A program made the translations under genes and the position numbers. The notes below the pieces were generated by a model. The model saw only the letters and a program-made list of their open reading frames with translations. It made no database searches and was not told the origin of the DNA. Of a DNA stretch of 64,000 bases, positions 42,292 through 50,751 are shown piece after piece (position 1 is the stretch's first letter; each line of letters opens with the position of its first letter). Where the stretch lies: contig NZ_JABJRA010000006.1 in assembly GCF_013155365.1 (NCBI RefSeq), positions 248,001 through 312,000 of the forward strand. The letters are read 5' to 3'. The stretch comes from Nocardioides sp. zg-DK7169. Its GTDB lineage: Bacteria; Actinomycetota; Actinomycetes; Propionibacteriales; Nocardioidaceae.

Positions 42292-43914
42292 ATGAGCGCC
42301 TCGAACCCCACGCCCTCCGGTGGCCCCCTCGTCGAGGGACCGCACGACCCCGAGCACGACCCGACCGCGTCGTACGCCCTCGAGCCGGACTACGTCAGCG
42401 CGCTGACCCGCCGGATCGCCGCCACCTCGGGGCGCACCCACGAGGTCCGCTCGCCGCTGAACGGCGCGCCCCTGGCGCACGTGCCGCAGTCCAGCGAGGG
42501 CGACGTCGCCGAGGCGTTCGCGCGGGCCCGCCGCGCCCAGGAGGCCTGGGCCCGGGTGCCGGTGGCCGAGCGCGCCGCCGCCCTGCTGCGCCTACACGAC
42601 CTGGTGCTGGACCGCCAGGACGAGATCGTCGACCTGATCGTGTGGGAGTCCGGCAAGGCCCGCAAGCACGCCTTCGACGAGCCGCTCCACATCGCGCTGA
42701 CCGCGCGGTACTACGGCCGCACCGCCGGCCGGCACCTGGACCCCCAGCGCAAGCTCGGCGTGATCCCCGGGCTCACCCGGGTCGAGGTCAACCGCGTCCC
42801 CAAGGGCGTCGTCGGCATCATCTCGCCGTGGAACTACCCGTTCACGATGGCGCTGTGCGACGGCCTGCCCGCGCTGGTCGCCGGCAACGCGGTGGTGATC
42901 AAGCCCGACGCCCAGACCATGCTCTCGGCGGCGCTGGCCGCCCAGCTGGTCGAGGAGGCCGGCTTCCCGGCCGACCTGTGGCAGGTCGTGGCCGGCCCGG
43001 GCGCGGAGATCGGCACCGCGGTCATCGCGAACGCCGACTACGTCTGCTTCACCGGCTCCACGGCCACCGGCCGGGTCGTCGCGCGCGGGTGCGCGGAGCG
43101 GCTGATCGGCTGCTCCCTGGAGCTCGGCGGCAAGAACCCGCTGCTGGTCCTGCGCGACGCCGACGTCGAGCGGGCCGCCGAGGGCGCGGTGCGGGCGTCG
43201 TTCTCCAACGCCGGTCAGCTGTGCGTGTCCTCCGAGCGGATCTTCGTCGCCGACCAGGTCTACGACCGGTTCGTGGAGCGCTTCGTGGCCCGCACCCAGG
43301 CGATGACCCTGGGCGCGACCCTCGAGTGGGGCAACGACATGGGCCCGCTGATCAGCCAGGCGCAGCTCGACACGGTCAGCGCCCACGTGGAGGACGCCGT
43401 CGCCAAGGGCGCGCGGGTGCTCGCCGGCGGCAGGGCCCGCCCCGACCTCGGCCCCTACTTCTACGAGCCGACGATCCTCGAGAACGTCACGCCGGACATG
43501 ACCTGCTTCGGCCAGGAGACCTTCGGCCCCGTGGTCTCGCTGTACCGCTTCCACGACGAGTCCGACGCGATCGCCCGCGCGAACGACGGCGAGTACGGCC
43601 TCAACGCCTCCGTCTTCACCCGGGACGGCGCGCGCGGTCGCGCCGTCGCCGCCCAGATCAAGTGCGGCACGGTCAACGTCAACGAGGCCTTCGGTGCGGT
43701 CTTCGCCAGCATCGACAGCCCGATGGGCGGCATGCGCCAGTCCGGGATGGGCCGGCGCCAGGGCGCCGAGGGCATCCTGCGCTACACCGAGCCGCAGTCG
43801 GTGGCCACCCAGCGGCTGATCCGCATCGCGCCGATGCTGGGCATGTCCGACGAGCTCTACGGGAAGGTCATGACGGCCAACCTGCGGGTGATGAAGAAGC
43901 TCGGCCGCCCGTGA
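42292..43914 (+). CDS. gabD2: Succinate-semialdehyde dehydrogenase (NADP+)-like
   Basis: 540 residues. SPWNYPFTMALCDGLPAL, FTGSTATGRVVA, catalytic Glu in LELGGKNPLLVL and Cys in SNAGQLCVSSERIF, plus QETFGPVVSLYRF, are intact. The about 50-residue N-terminal extension and overall type resemble the actinobacterial GabD2 (Rv1731) group. The substrate is assigned by similarity only. Its stop abuts the ChoD-like gene. Confidence 0.85.
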   Translation: MSASNPTPSGGPLVEGPHDPEHDPTASYALEPDYVSALTRRIAATSGRTHEVRSPLNGAPLAHVPQSSEGDVAEAFARARRAQEAWARVPVAERAAALLRLHDLVLDRQDEIVDLIVWESGKARKHAFDEPLHIALTARYYGRTAGRHLDPQRKLGVIPGLTRVEVNRVPKGVVGIISPWNYPFTMALCDGLPALVAGNAVVIKPDAQTMLSAALAAQLVEEAGFPADLWQVVAGPGAEIGTAVIANADYVCFTGSTATGRVVARGCAERLIGCSLELGGKNPLLVLRDADVERAAEGAVRASFSNAGQLCVSSERIFVADQVYDRFVERFVARTQAMTLGATLEWGNDMGPLISQAQLDTVSAHVEDAVAKGARVLAGGRARPDLGPYFYEPTILENVTPDMTCFGQETFGPVVSLYRFHDESDAIARANDGEYGLNASVFTRDGARGRAVAAQIKCGTVNVNEAFGAVFASIDSPMGGMRQSGMGRRQGAEGILRYTEPQSVATQRLIRIAPMLGMSDELYGKVMTANLRVMKKLGRP

Positions 43915-43943
43915 GCGCGCCGTACCGAACGGGGGAGAAGGAC

Positions 43944-45692
43944 GTGGACGACACCACAGGCGAGGCATCCGGGCCGGACGGCGGGCTCGACTTCGACGTC
44001 CTGGTGGTGGGCTCGGGCTTCGGCGGGTCGGTCACCGCCCTGCGGCTCGCGGAGAAGGGCTACCGCGTCGGCGTCCTCGAGGCGGGCGCGCGGTTCCGCG
44101 ACGAGGACCTGCCCAAGCACTCCTTCGAGGTCGACAAGTACCTCTTCCGCCCCGAGATCGGCTGCTACGGGATCCAGCGCATCGACGCGATCCGCGACTG
44201 CATGATCGTCTCCGGTGCCGGCGTGGGCGGAGGTTCGCTGGTCTACGCCAACACCCTCTACGAGCCGCTGCCGGCGTTCTTCCGCGACCCGCAGTGGAGC
44301 CACATCACCGACTGGCAGGCCGAGCTCGCGCCGTACTACGACCAGGCGAAGCGGATGCTCGGCGTGGTGCCGAACCCGCTGCGCACCCCGGCCGACGAGG
44401 TGATGGAGAAGGTCGCGACCGAGATGGGCGTGGGCCACACCTTCGGGCCCGCGCCGGTCGGGGTCTTCTTCGGGGGCCCGGGCAACGAGCCCGGCGACGT
44501 CGTGCCGGACCCGTACTTCGGTGGTGTCGGGCCGGACCGCAAGACCTGCATCGGCTGCGGTGGCTGCATGACCGGCTGCCCGCACAACGCGAAGAACACC
44601 CTGGTCAAGAACTACCTCCACCTCGCCGAGCAGCGCGGCGTGAGCGTCCTGCCGCTGACCACCGTCACCCGGCTCGCGCCGCGCGCCGGGGGCGGGTACG
44701 ACGTGCACGTGCGCTTCACCAAGGCCAAGACCGGGCGACGCTCCGCGCGCCGGGTGCTCACCGCCGACCAGGTGGTCCTCGCCGCCTCCGCGCTCGGCAC
44801 CCAGCGGCTGCTGCACCGGATGCGCGACGAGGGGCACCTCCCGCAGATCTCCGAGCGGCTGGGCTACCTCTCGCGCACCAACTCCGAGTCGATCCTGGGG
44901 GCGATCGCGCCCGACACCAAGGTCGACTACAGCCAGGGCATCGCGATCACCTCCAGCTTCCACCCCGACGCCGACACCCACATCGAGCCGGTGCGCTACG
45001 GCAAGGGCAGCAACTTCATGTCGCTGCTGCAGACCGTGCTCACCGAGGGCGACGGGCCGGCGCCGCGCTGGCAGACCTGGCTGCGTGAGACGTGGAAGCA
45101 GCGCGCCAGCGTGCGCGACCTCTACGACCTGCGGCACTGGTCCGAGCGCACCGTGATCGCGCTGGTGATGCAGAGCCTGGACAACTCGATCACCACCTAC
45201 ACCCGACGCATCCCGGGCACCCGCAAGCGCTACCTGACGTCGCGCCAGGGCCACGGCGTGCCGAACCCGACCTGGATCCCCGCGGCGAACACGGCCGTGA
45301 AGGCGATGGCGCGCATCATCGGCGGCACCCCCGGCGGCAACATCGGCGAGCAGTTCAACCGCCCGCTGACCGCCCACTTCATCGGCGGGTGCGCGATCGG
45401 GGACTCCGCGGAGACCGGCGTCATCGACCCCTACCAGCGCGTCTACGGCCACCCCGGCCTGCACGTCGCCGACGGCTCGGCGGTCACCGCCAACCTCGGG
45501 GTGAACCCGTCGCTGACGATCACCGCCCAGGCGGAGCGGGCGATGTCGCTGTGGCCCAACAAGGGCGAGGCCGACCCGCGGCCCGCGCTCGGGTCGTCGT
45601 ACGTCCGCATCGACCCGGTCGCGCCCCGCGCCCCGGCGGTGCCGCCGACCGCGCCGGCGGCGCTGCGCCTGCCGGTCGTGGGCGTCAGCTGA
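43944..45692 (+). CDS. choD: ChoD-like GMC oxidoreductase (cholesterol oxidase family) with 4-Cys motif
   Basis: 582 residues. FAD-binding VLVVGSGFGGSVTALRLAEKGYRVGVLEAG opens the fold; SGAGVGGGSLVYAN and a C-terminal HFIGGCAIG ... GLHVADGSAVTANLGVNPSLTITA complete the GMC/ChoD pattern. Cys202-xx-Cys205-xx-Cys208-xxx-Cys212-Pro resembles a ferredoxin [4Fe-4S] site. GTG 43944 is preferred because GGGGGAGAAGG lies at good spacing; GTG 43911, overlapping the previous stop, is the alternative. M. tuberculosis choD is likewise beside guaB3/guaB2. The exact sterol substrate is inferred. Confidence 0.85.
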   Translation: MDDTTGEASGPDGGLDFDVLVVGSGFGGSVTALRLAEKGYRVGVLEAGARFRDEDLPKHSFEVDKYLFRPEIGCYGIQRIDAIRDCMIVSGAGVGGGSLVYANTLYEPLPAFFRDPQWSHITDWQAELAPYYDQAKRMLGVVPNPLRTPADEVMEKVATEMGVGHTFGPAPVGVFFGGPGNEPGDVVPDPYFGGVGPDRKTCIGCGGCMTGCPHNAKNTLVKNYLHLAEQRGVSVLPLTTVTRLAPRAGGGYDVHVRFTKAKTGRRSARRVLTADQVVLAASALGTQRLLHRMRDEGHLPQISERLGYLSRTNSESILGAIAPDTKVDYSQGIAITSSFHPDADTHIEPVRYGKGSNFMSLLQTVLTEGDGPAPRWQTWLRETWKQRASVRDLYDLRHWSERTVIALVMQSLDNSITTYTRRIPGTRKRYLTSRQGHGVPNPTWIPAANTAVKAMARIIGGTPGGNIGEQFNRPLTAHFIGGCAIGDSAETGVIDPYQRVYGHPGLHVADGSAVTANLGVNPSLTITAQAERAMSLWPNKGEADPRPALGSSYVRIDPVAPRAPAVPPTAPAALRLPVVGVS

Positions 45693-45712
45693 CGCCAGCG
45701 CCGCACCGGTCT

Positions 45713-45760
45713 GGACCGGAAGGGCCGCCGGACACCCGTTCGGCGGCCTTTTCCCGGTCC
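45713..45760 (+). terminator. Strong terminator after the ChoD-like gene
   Basis: GGCCGCCG / CGGCGGCC stem followed by TTTT, enclosed by an outer GGACCGG / CCGGTCC pair. Confidence 0.85.
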
Positions 45761-45872
45761 GGCGTAACCGGCCCCGGGCGGGGTCGTTGGGCCGGACAGA
45801 CCCGGTGTCCCATCAGCTCCCTCCTCTCCGGCCGGGTCGGTGGTCCACGCGCTGTCCTCCAGGGCATGGACG

Positions 45873-45912
45873 ATCAGGGCCCGGCCACCTCCCTCCCCGG
45901 CCGGGCCCTGAT
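45873..45912. other. Perfect 14-bp hairpin upstream of guaA
   Basis: ATCAGGGCCCGGCC and its exact reverse complement flank a 12-base pyrimidine-rich loop, ending 24 bases before the guaA minus-10. With a terminator already present upstream it could be an operator, a second terminator or the end of an unannotated RNA. Confidence 0.5.
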
Positions 45913-45936
45913 GCATTTCCGGGGCCGCCGCGTCGG

Positions 45937-45942
45937 TAGGAT
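45937..45942 (+). promoter_or_regulatory. Leaderless-type minus-10 of guaA
   Basis: TAGGAT, 6 bases before ATG 45949. Confidence 0.5.
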
Positions 45943-45948
45943 TTGGCC

Positions 45949-47526
45949 ATGTCTTCTGCGACCCCCTCGGCGGCCACGCCGGACCATGACCTCGTCCTGG
46001 TCGTCGACTTCGGCGCGCAGTACGCCCAGCTGATCGCGCGCCGCGTGCGCGAGGCCCGGGTCTACTCCGAGATCGTCCCGCACACGGTGCCGGTCGCCGA
46101 GATGCTCGCCCGCAAGCCCAAGGCGATCATCCTGTCCGGCGGCCCCTCCAGCGTGTACGCCGAGGGCGCGCCCGGCATCGACCAGTCCCTGTTCGAGGCG
46201 GGCACTCCCGTGTTCGGCATGTGCTACGGCTTCCAGCTGATGGCCCAGGGTCTCGGCGGCGAGGTCGCGCACACCGGTGCGCGCGAGTACGGCCGCACCC
46301 CGGTGACGATCGCGGAGCCCGGCACCCTGCTCGCCGGCGTACCGGTCGAGCACAAGGTGTGGATGTCGCACGGCGACTCGGTCGCCCAGGCGCCGGACGG
46401 CTTCACCGTGCTGGCCTCCACGCCGGACACCCCGGTCGCGGCCTTCGAGAACGTCGACCGCGGCTTCGCGGGCGTGCAGTGGCACCCGGAGGTGCTGCAC
46501 TCCGAGCACGGCCAGGAGATCCTCGAGCACTTCCTTCACGACATCGCCGGCTGCCGCCAGACCTGGACGATGCTCAACATCGTCGAGGAGCAGGTGGCGC
46601 TGATCCGCGAGCAGGTCGGCGAGGGGCGTGCGATCTGCGCACTGTCCGGCGGCGTGGACTCCGCGGTCGCCGCGGCGATCGTGCAGAGGGCCATCGGCGA
46701 CCGGCTCACCTGCGTCTACGTCGACCACGGCATGATGCGCGCCGGCGAGACCGACCAGGTCAAGCACGACTTCGAGGAGGTCTTCGACTCCCTCGACGTG
46801 GTGGACGCCGCGGACCAGTTCCTCGACGCGCTCGCCGGTGTCACGGACCCCGAGACCAAGCGCAAGATCATCGGCCGCGAGTTCATCCGCACCTTCGAGG
46901 CCGCCCAGCTCCGGGTCTTCGGCGACGCCCACGGCACCGGCTACCTGGTGCAGGGCACGCTCTACCCCGACGTCGTGGAGTCCGGCGGCGGCGCCGGTGC
47001 CTCCAACATCAAGTCCCACCACAACGTCGGGGGACTGCCCGACGACCTCGACTTCGAGCTCATCGAGCCGCTGCGCACCCTGTTCAAGGACGAGGTCCGC
47101 GCGGTCGGCGAGCAGCTCGGCCTCCCCGAGACCATGGTCTGGCGCCAGCCGTTCCCGGGTCCCGGCCTCGGTATCCGCATCATCGGCGAGGTCACCCGTG
47201 ACCGCCTCGACATCCTGCGTCAGGCCGACCTGATCGCCCGCGAGGAGCTCACCCGCTCGGGCCTGGACCGCGAGATCTGGCAGATGCCGGTGGTCCTGCT
47301 CGCCGACGTCCGCTCGGTCGGCGTCCAGGGCGACGGCCGCACCTACGGCCACCCCGTCGTGCTGCGCCCGGTCACCTCCGAGGACGCGATGACGGCCGAC
47401 TGGGCGCGTCTGCCCTACGAGGTCATGGAGCGCATCTCCACGCGCATCACCAACGAGGTCGCGGAGATCAACCGGGTGACGATCGACATCACGTCGAAGC
47501 CCCCGGGGACCATCGAGTGGGAGTGA
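45949..47526 (+). CDS. guaA: GMP synthase (glutamine-hydrolyzing)
   Basis: 525 residues; aminates XMP to GMP. Class I glutaminase with nucleophile [12 protein letters not shown] and WHPEVLHS, the ATP-pyrophosphatase P-loop [13 protein letters not shown] near 227, and the dimerisation domain with [18 protein letters not shown], ending in the conserved [12 protein letters not shown] 45949 is chosen over TTG 45943. The codons for the last residues form the first part of the downstream repeat array. Confidence 0.97.
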   Translation: MSSATPSAATPDHDLVLVVDFGAQYAQLIARRVREARVYSEIVPHTVPVAEMLARKPKAIILSGGPSSVYAEGAPGIDQSLFEAGTPVFGMCYGFQLMAQGLGGEVAHTGAREYGRTPVTIAEPGTLLAGVPVEHKVWMSHGDSVAQAPDGFTVLASTPDTPVAAFENVDRGFAGVQWHPEVLHSEHGQEILEHFLHDIAGCRQTWTMLNIVEEQVALIREQVGEGRAICALSGGVDSAVAAAIVQRAIGDRLTCVYVDHGMMRAGETDQVKHDFEEVFDSLDVVDAADQFLDALAGVTDPETKRKIIGREFIRTFEAAQLRVFGDAHGTGYLVQGTLYPDVVESGGGAGASNIKSHHNVGGLPDDLDFELIEPLRTLFKDEVRAVGEQLGLPETMVWRQPFPGPGLGIRIIGEVTRDRLDILRQADLIAREELTRSGLDREIWQMPVVLLADVRSVGVQGDGRTYGHPVVLRPVTSEDAMTADWARLPYEVMERISTRITNEVAEINRVTIDITSKPPGTIEWE

Positions 47527-47880
47527 CCGCAGCGACGAAGGAGCGGAGGTCAGCTCCCACTCGTTCAAGGGGAGTGTGGGAGTGACCGCAGCGAGGTACG
47601 AGCGGAACTCAGCTCCCACTCGTTCAAGGGGAGTGTGGGAGTGACCCCGGTTCGCGTGTGATCGCAGCGAGGGACGAGCGGAGGTCAGCGCCCGGGCCAA
47701 GTTGGGCAGCGACGAAGGAGCGGAGGTCAGCTCCCACTCGATCAAGGGGAGAGTGGGAGTGACCCTGGCTCGGGTGTGATCGGAACTCAGCTCCCACTCG
47801 TTCAAGGGGAGTGTGGGAGTGACCCCGGTTCGGGTGTGATCGCAGCGAGGTACGAGCGGAGGTCAGCGCCCGGGCCAAAT
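47515..47880 (+). repeat. Tandem hairpin repeat array overlapping the end of guaA
   Basis: About six units of roughly 60 bp. Four contain CTCCCACTC-(G/A)TTCAAGGG-GAGTGTGGGAG hairpins (starting 47554, 47613, 47731, 47791; spacing 59, 118, 60); two carry a variant ending CAGCGCCCGGGCCAA (about 47686 and 47863). The recurring GTGGGAGTGACC is the guaA stop context itself (stop at 47524-47526). It may act as a terminator series. Confidence 0.8.
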
Positions 47881-48003
47881 GGGGGCGGTACAGCTGCCGA
47901 ACTACTGGACGAAGTCCCTCGTCCCCGCCGTCCCACGCGGCAACCCGCCCGCCCGCCGACCTCCACCAGTACGTCGGCAGGCGTGGCCGGGCTCTCCGGG
48001 CTC
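47881..48003. other. Remainder of the guaA - LLM intergenic region
   Basis: About 120 bp of C/G-rich sequence after the repeat array, before the convergent oxidoreductase gene. No gene, promoter or clear hairpin seen. Confidence 0.5.
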
Positions 48004-48876
48004 TCAGACCCCTGCGGCCAGGGGAGCGAGCACGTCGTCGGCGAAGCGGCGCATGCCCTCGAGCTTCTGCTCGAGGGCGGCGTCCATGCCGTGGTAGTAG
48101 GCCCACGGCATCGTCATGCACTCGGTGACACCGCCCTCGCGCGCCCGGACGAAGTGCTCGGGCAGGTAGGCGTCGGTGAGCGCGACGAGCACCTCGAAGT
48201 CGCCGGTGCGGCCCAGCTCGCGGCGCACCTCGGCGAGGCGGGTGGCGTGCGCGATCGCCTCGTCGGTGCGGTACATGTCGCCCACCCAGCCGTCGTGGCG
48301 CGCGGCGCGGCGGAAGGCGACCTCGGAGAGGCCGCCGACGTAGATCGGGGGCTGCTCGGTCGGGGTGGGCTCCATCGCCAGCGGCGGCACGGAGTGGAAC
48401 TCGCCCTCGAAGGACTTCATCCCGGGCGTCCACATCGCGCGGCACAGCGCCAGTGCCTCGTCGGTGCGGCGGCCGCGGGTGCGGAAGTCCTGCCCGAGGA
48501 GCTCGAACTCCTCCTCGCACCAGCCGATCCCCACACCGAGGGCGACCCGGTTGCCCGACAGCACCGCGGCGGTCCCCACCGACTTGGCGACGGTCAGTGG
48601 GTTGCGCAGCGCCGGCACGTAGACGGTCGTGACGAAGCGCAGCCGGGTGGTCACCGCGGCCAGCGCGCCCACCAGCACCCACGGGTCGGGCCACTGCGCG
48701 TCCAGGGCCCAGCGACGGCTCCCGTCGGGCGTGTAGGGGTACGGCGTGCGCAGCGTCTCGAGGTCGACGACGTGGTCGGGCACCGCGATGCCGTGGTAGC
48801 CGAGCTCGTCGGCGGTGCGGGCGATCGGCACCAGCTGCTCGGTGGGCATGAAGGCCGTGTTGATCGAGAAGTGCAT
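48004..48876 (-). CDS. LLM-class F420-dependent oxidoreductase
   Basis: 290 residues, luciferase-like TIM barrel. GYHGIAVPDHVVD, RLRFVTTVYVPALRNPLTVAKSVGTAAVLSGNRVALGVGIGWCEEEFELLG and PPIYVGG are typical of F420-type members; fbiC in this window shows the genome can make the cofactor precursor. A KstR-like box overlaps its promoter, and M. tuberculosis has a KstR-controlled LLM gene (Rv3520c), supporting a steroid-related role; the reaction is unknown. Confidence 0.85.
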   Translation of the reverse strand: MHFSINTAFMPTEQLVPIARTADELGYHGIAVPDHVVDLETLRTPYPYTPDGSRRWALDAQWPDPWVLVGALAAVTTRLRFVTTVYVPALRNPLTVAKSVGTAAVLSGNRVALGVGIGWCEEEFELLGQDFRTRGRRTDEALALCRAMWTPGMKSFEGEFHSVPPLAMEPTPTEQPPIYVGGLSEVAFRRAARHDGWVGDMYRTDEAIAHATRLAEVRRELGRTGDFEVLVALTDAYLPEHFVRAREGGVTECMTMPWAYYHGMDAALEQKLEGMRRFADDVLAPLAAGV

Positions 48877-48881
48877 GCCGC

Positions 48882-48887
48882 ACCCTA
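48882..48887 (-). promoter_or_regulatory. Leaderless-type minus-10 of the LLM gene
   Basis: TAGGGT on the minus strand, 5 bases before ATG 48876, overlapping the KstR-like box. Confidence 0.5.
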
Positions 48888-48899
48888 GAACGTGTTCTC
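48886..48899 (-). promoter_or_regulatory. KstR-like operator of the LLM gene
   Basis: TAGAACGTGTTCTC (plus-strand reading) fits TnnAACnnGTTnnA except for the last base. It begins 10 bases upstream of the start codon. Confidence 0.6.
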
Positions 48900-48941
48900 G
48901 TTCGCGGGGAGTGCTTCGCCGGCGGCGCCGCGGCCCGGCCC

Positions 48942-48947
48942 TAGGAT
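48942..48947 (+). promoter_or_regulatory. Leaderless-type minus-10 of the VOC gene
   Basis: TAGGAT, 6 bases before ATG 48954. Confidence 0.5.
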
Positions 48948-48953
48948 GCGGGG

Positions 48954-49352
48954 ATGGAGCGCGCGGTGCACCACCTGGACCTGTGGGTCGACGACGCCGA
49001 GCTGGCGGTCGACGAGTGGGGCTGGCTGCTCGGCGAGCTCGGCTGGGAGGTCGACATCGCGGGCTCCTCGTGGGTGCACCCCGACGGGACCTACCTGTTC
49101 CTCGAGCGCTCGCCGGACCAGCTCGACGTCGCGCACGACCGGATGCGCCCGGGGCTCAACCACCTCGCCCTGCTGCTCCCCGAGGACGCCGACCGCGCGA
49201 TGCTGGACCGGGTCCGCGCCGAGTCCTCCGGCCACGGCTGGCACGAGCTGTTCGCCGACCGCTATCCGCACGCGGGCGGGGAGCAGCACACGGCGCTGTT
49301 CCTGGAGAACTCCGAGGGCTTCGAGGTCGAGGTCGTCCTCGCCGAGCGCTGA
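48954..49352 (+). CDS. VOC family (glyoxalase/bleomycin-resistance fold) protein
   Basis: 132 residues with two beta-alpha-beta-beta-beta modules: VHHLDLWVDDAELAVDEWGWLLGELGWE, then LNHLALLLPEDADRAMLDRV and AALFLENSEGFEVEVV-like C-terminal strand. His/Glu metal ligands are plausible (His6/7, His near 70, Glu near 121). Function unknown. Stop is 4 bases from the convergent next gene. Confidence 0.75.
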   Translation: MERAVHHLDLWVDDAELAVDEWGWLLGELGWEVDIAGSSWVHPDGTYLFLERSPDQLDVAHDRMRPGLNHLALLLPEDADRAMLDRVRAESSGHGWHELFADRYPHAGGEQHTALFLENSEGFEVEVVLAER

Positions 49353-49356
49353 GGGC

Positions 49357-49821
49357 TCAGACCTCGTCGATGATCGCGCGCCGGCGGGCGGCGTGCTCGT
49401 CCTCGGTGATCAGTCCCTGGTCGCGCAGCGAGGTGAGCTCGCGCAGCCGTTCCGCGACCGGTCGCGCCGAGCCGGCCGCGGTGCGGGCGTCAGGATCCGC
49501 GGGCGGGCGTCGGGCGCGCAGGCTGGAGGCGAGGTACGTCGCGCCGAGGCCGTCCTCGCTGAGCAGCGCCATGGTCGCCGCGTCGCCCTCGTCGAGGCCC
49601 GACTCGCGTGCCATCCGTCGGGCGGCGGACACGCGCCACATGGTCGCCGCGATGCCGAGCGCGGCGACCAGGACGAAGAGGATGACGAAGGCGGCGGGGA
49701 TGCCGGTCCCGATGTCCGCGCCCATCTCGCCGTCCCAGATCACGGTCCCGTCCTCGGCGCAGCTCGACGGCCCCTCGTCCTCGGGCCAGGGGCAGTCGAC
49801 GACGTACGGGAGAGTCGGCAT
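49357..49821 (-). CDS. SHOCT-domain membrane protein
   Basis: 154 residues. One membrane helix (about 40-62, IPAAFVILFVLVAALGIAATMW) follows a short acidic outside segment with two Cys; the C terminus (VAERLRELTSLRDQGLITEDEHAARRRAIIDEV) is a SHOCT motif. Function unknown. Confidence 0.75.
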   Translation of the reverse strand: MPTLPYVVDCPWPEDEGPSSCAEDGTVIWDGEMGADIGTGIPAAFVILFVLVAALGIAATMWRVSAARRMARESGLDEGDAATMALLSEDGLGATYLASSLRARRPPADPDARTAAGSARPVAERLRELTSLRDQGLITEDEHAARRRAIIDEV

Positions 49822-49827
49822 CCGGGC

Positions 49828-49833
49828 ATCCTA
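49828..49833 (-). promoter_or_regulatory. Leaderless-type minus-10 of the SHOCT gene
   Basis: TAGGAT on the minus strand, 6 bases before ATG 49821. Confidence 0.5.
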
Positions 49834-49873
49834 GGCGCGCGGCGCCCGCGTCACGGGCGAACTTCCGTCCCCG

Positions 49874-49879
49874 TAGCCT
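49874..49879 (+). promoter_or_regulatory. Leaderless-type minus-10 of the ABM gene
   Basis: TAGCCT, 6 bases before ATG 49886. Confidence 0.5.
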
Positions 49880-49885
49880 CGCGCC

Positions 49886-50182
49886 ATGATCCTCGAGCAC
49901 GCGCTGCTGCCCGTCCGCCCCGGCGAGGCCGAGGAGTTCGTCCTCGCCTTCGCCGAGGCGAAACGGATCATCGCGGCCAGTCCCGGGTTCGTGCGCCTGG
50001 AGCTCTCGCGCTGCGTCGAGCGGCCCGACACCTTCCTGCTGCTCGTGGAGTGGGAGCGGCTGGCCGACCACACCGAGGGGCTCCGCGGCTCAGCGGCGTA
50101 CCAGGAGTGGCGCCGGCTGCTGCACCGCTTCTACGACCCGTTCCCGGTGGTGGAGCACTTCGAGCGGGTCCTCGAGGCCTGA
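49886..50182 (+). CDS. Antibiotic biosynthesis monooxygenase (ABM) family protein
   Basis: 98 residues, a single dimeric alpha-beta barrel: MILEHALLPVRPGEAEEFVLAFAEA, SPGFVRLELSRCVERPDTFLLLVEWE and YQEWRRLLHRFYDPFPVVEHF. Members are small oxygenases or unknowns; no heme-binding Asn/His pattern can be asserted. Confidence 0.8.
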   Translation: MILEHALLPVRPGEAEEFVLAFAEAKRIIAASPGFVRLELSRCVERPDTFLLLVEWERLADHTEGLRGSAAYQEWRRLLHRFYDPFPVVEHFERVLEA

Positions 50183-50189
50183 GCCGGGC

Positions 50190-50666
50190 TCAGCCCTGGC
50201 CCGGCTCGTCGTCGGGCACGACGTGGACGGCCGCCTCCTCGGCGGACGCGGCGGCACCGTCGATGCCGACGTCGCGCCCGACCAGGTCGGCCTCGGTGTC
50301 CTCGCCCAGGCCCTCGTCGGGGTCCACGAGCCGCCCGGCCCGCTGGTCGCCGACCTCGGTGCTGGCCGCGGCGCCTTCGATGACGTCGAGGTCCTCGGAC
50401 TCGGCCTGCTCGTACGGGTCCGGCTCGGGGATCTCCTGGCGCTCGCGCTGGTCGATGGTCTCGCGGTGCGCCTCCTCCCAGGGCGTGTTGCCGTAGCCCT
50501 GGGCGGGGGAGTAGCGCTCCGGCGGGGAGTACCCGCGGTCGGCCTCGTCGGCGACGTCCCCGTCCAACAGCATGTCCTCGGCGCTGGGCTGGTCCTCGTC
50601 GTCGACGCTGTAGTCGCCGTACGTCTCCCGGTCGCCGGGGTCGGGGGTGGTGTCGTCGCTCGTCAT
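50190..50666 (-). CDS. DUF5709 family acidic protein
   Basis: 158 residues, strongly acidic and probably disordered. GYSPPERYSPAQGYG, ETIDQRERQE, RAGRLVDPDEG and DLVGRDVGIDGAAASAEEAAVHVV are the recurring motifs of this actinobacterial family. Start ATG 50666 follows a near-perfect SD, AAGGAGG, notable among leaderless neighbours and suggesting strong translation. Function unknown. Confidence 0.8.
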   Translation of the reverse strand: MTSDDTTPDPGDRETYGDYSVDDEDQPSAEDMLLDGDVADEADRGYSPPERYSPAQGYGNTPWEEAHRETIDQRERQEIPEPDPYEQAESEDLDVIEGAAASTEVGDQRAGRLVDPDEGLGEDTEADLVGRDVGIDGAAASAEEAAVHVVPDDEPGQG

Positions 50667-50751
50667 GCGGCCTCCTTCATCGGGGTGGGTCCGGTTGTGG
50701 GTACCCGTGGCCGACACCGGCCATGCGAGATCCGGAGCACGCCCGGAGGCC

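Noticed and set aside
47527-47880. Short open frames in the repeat array after guaA
   Set aside because: They are by-products of repeated GTG/ATG-free GC-rich units and lack start signals; the array reads as hairpins, not as a gene.
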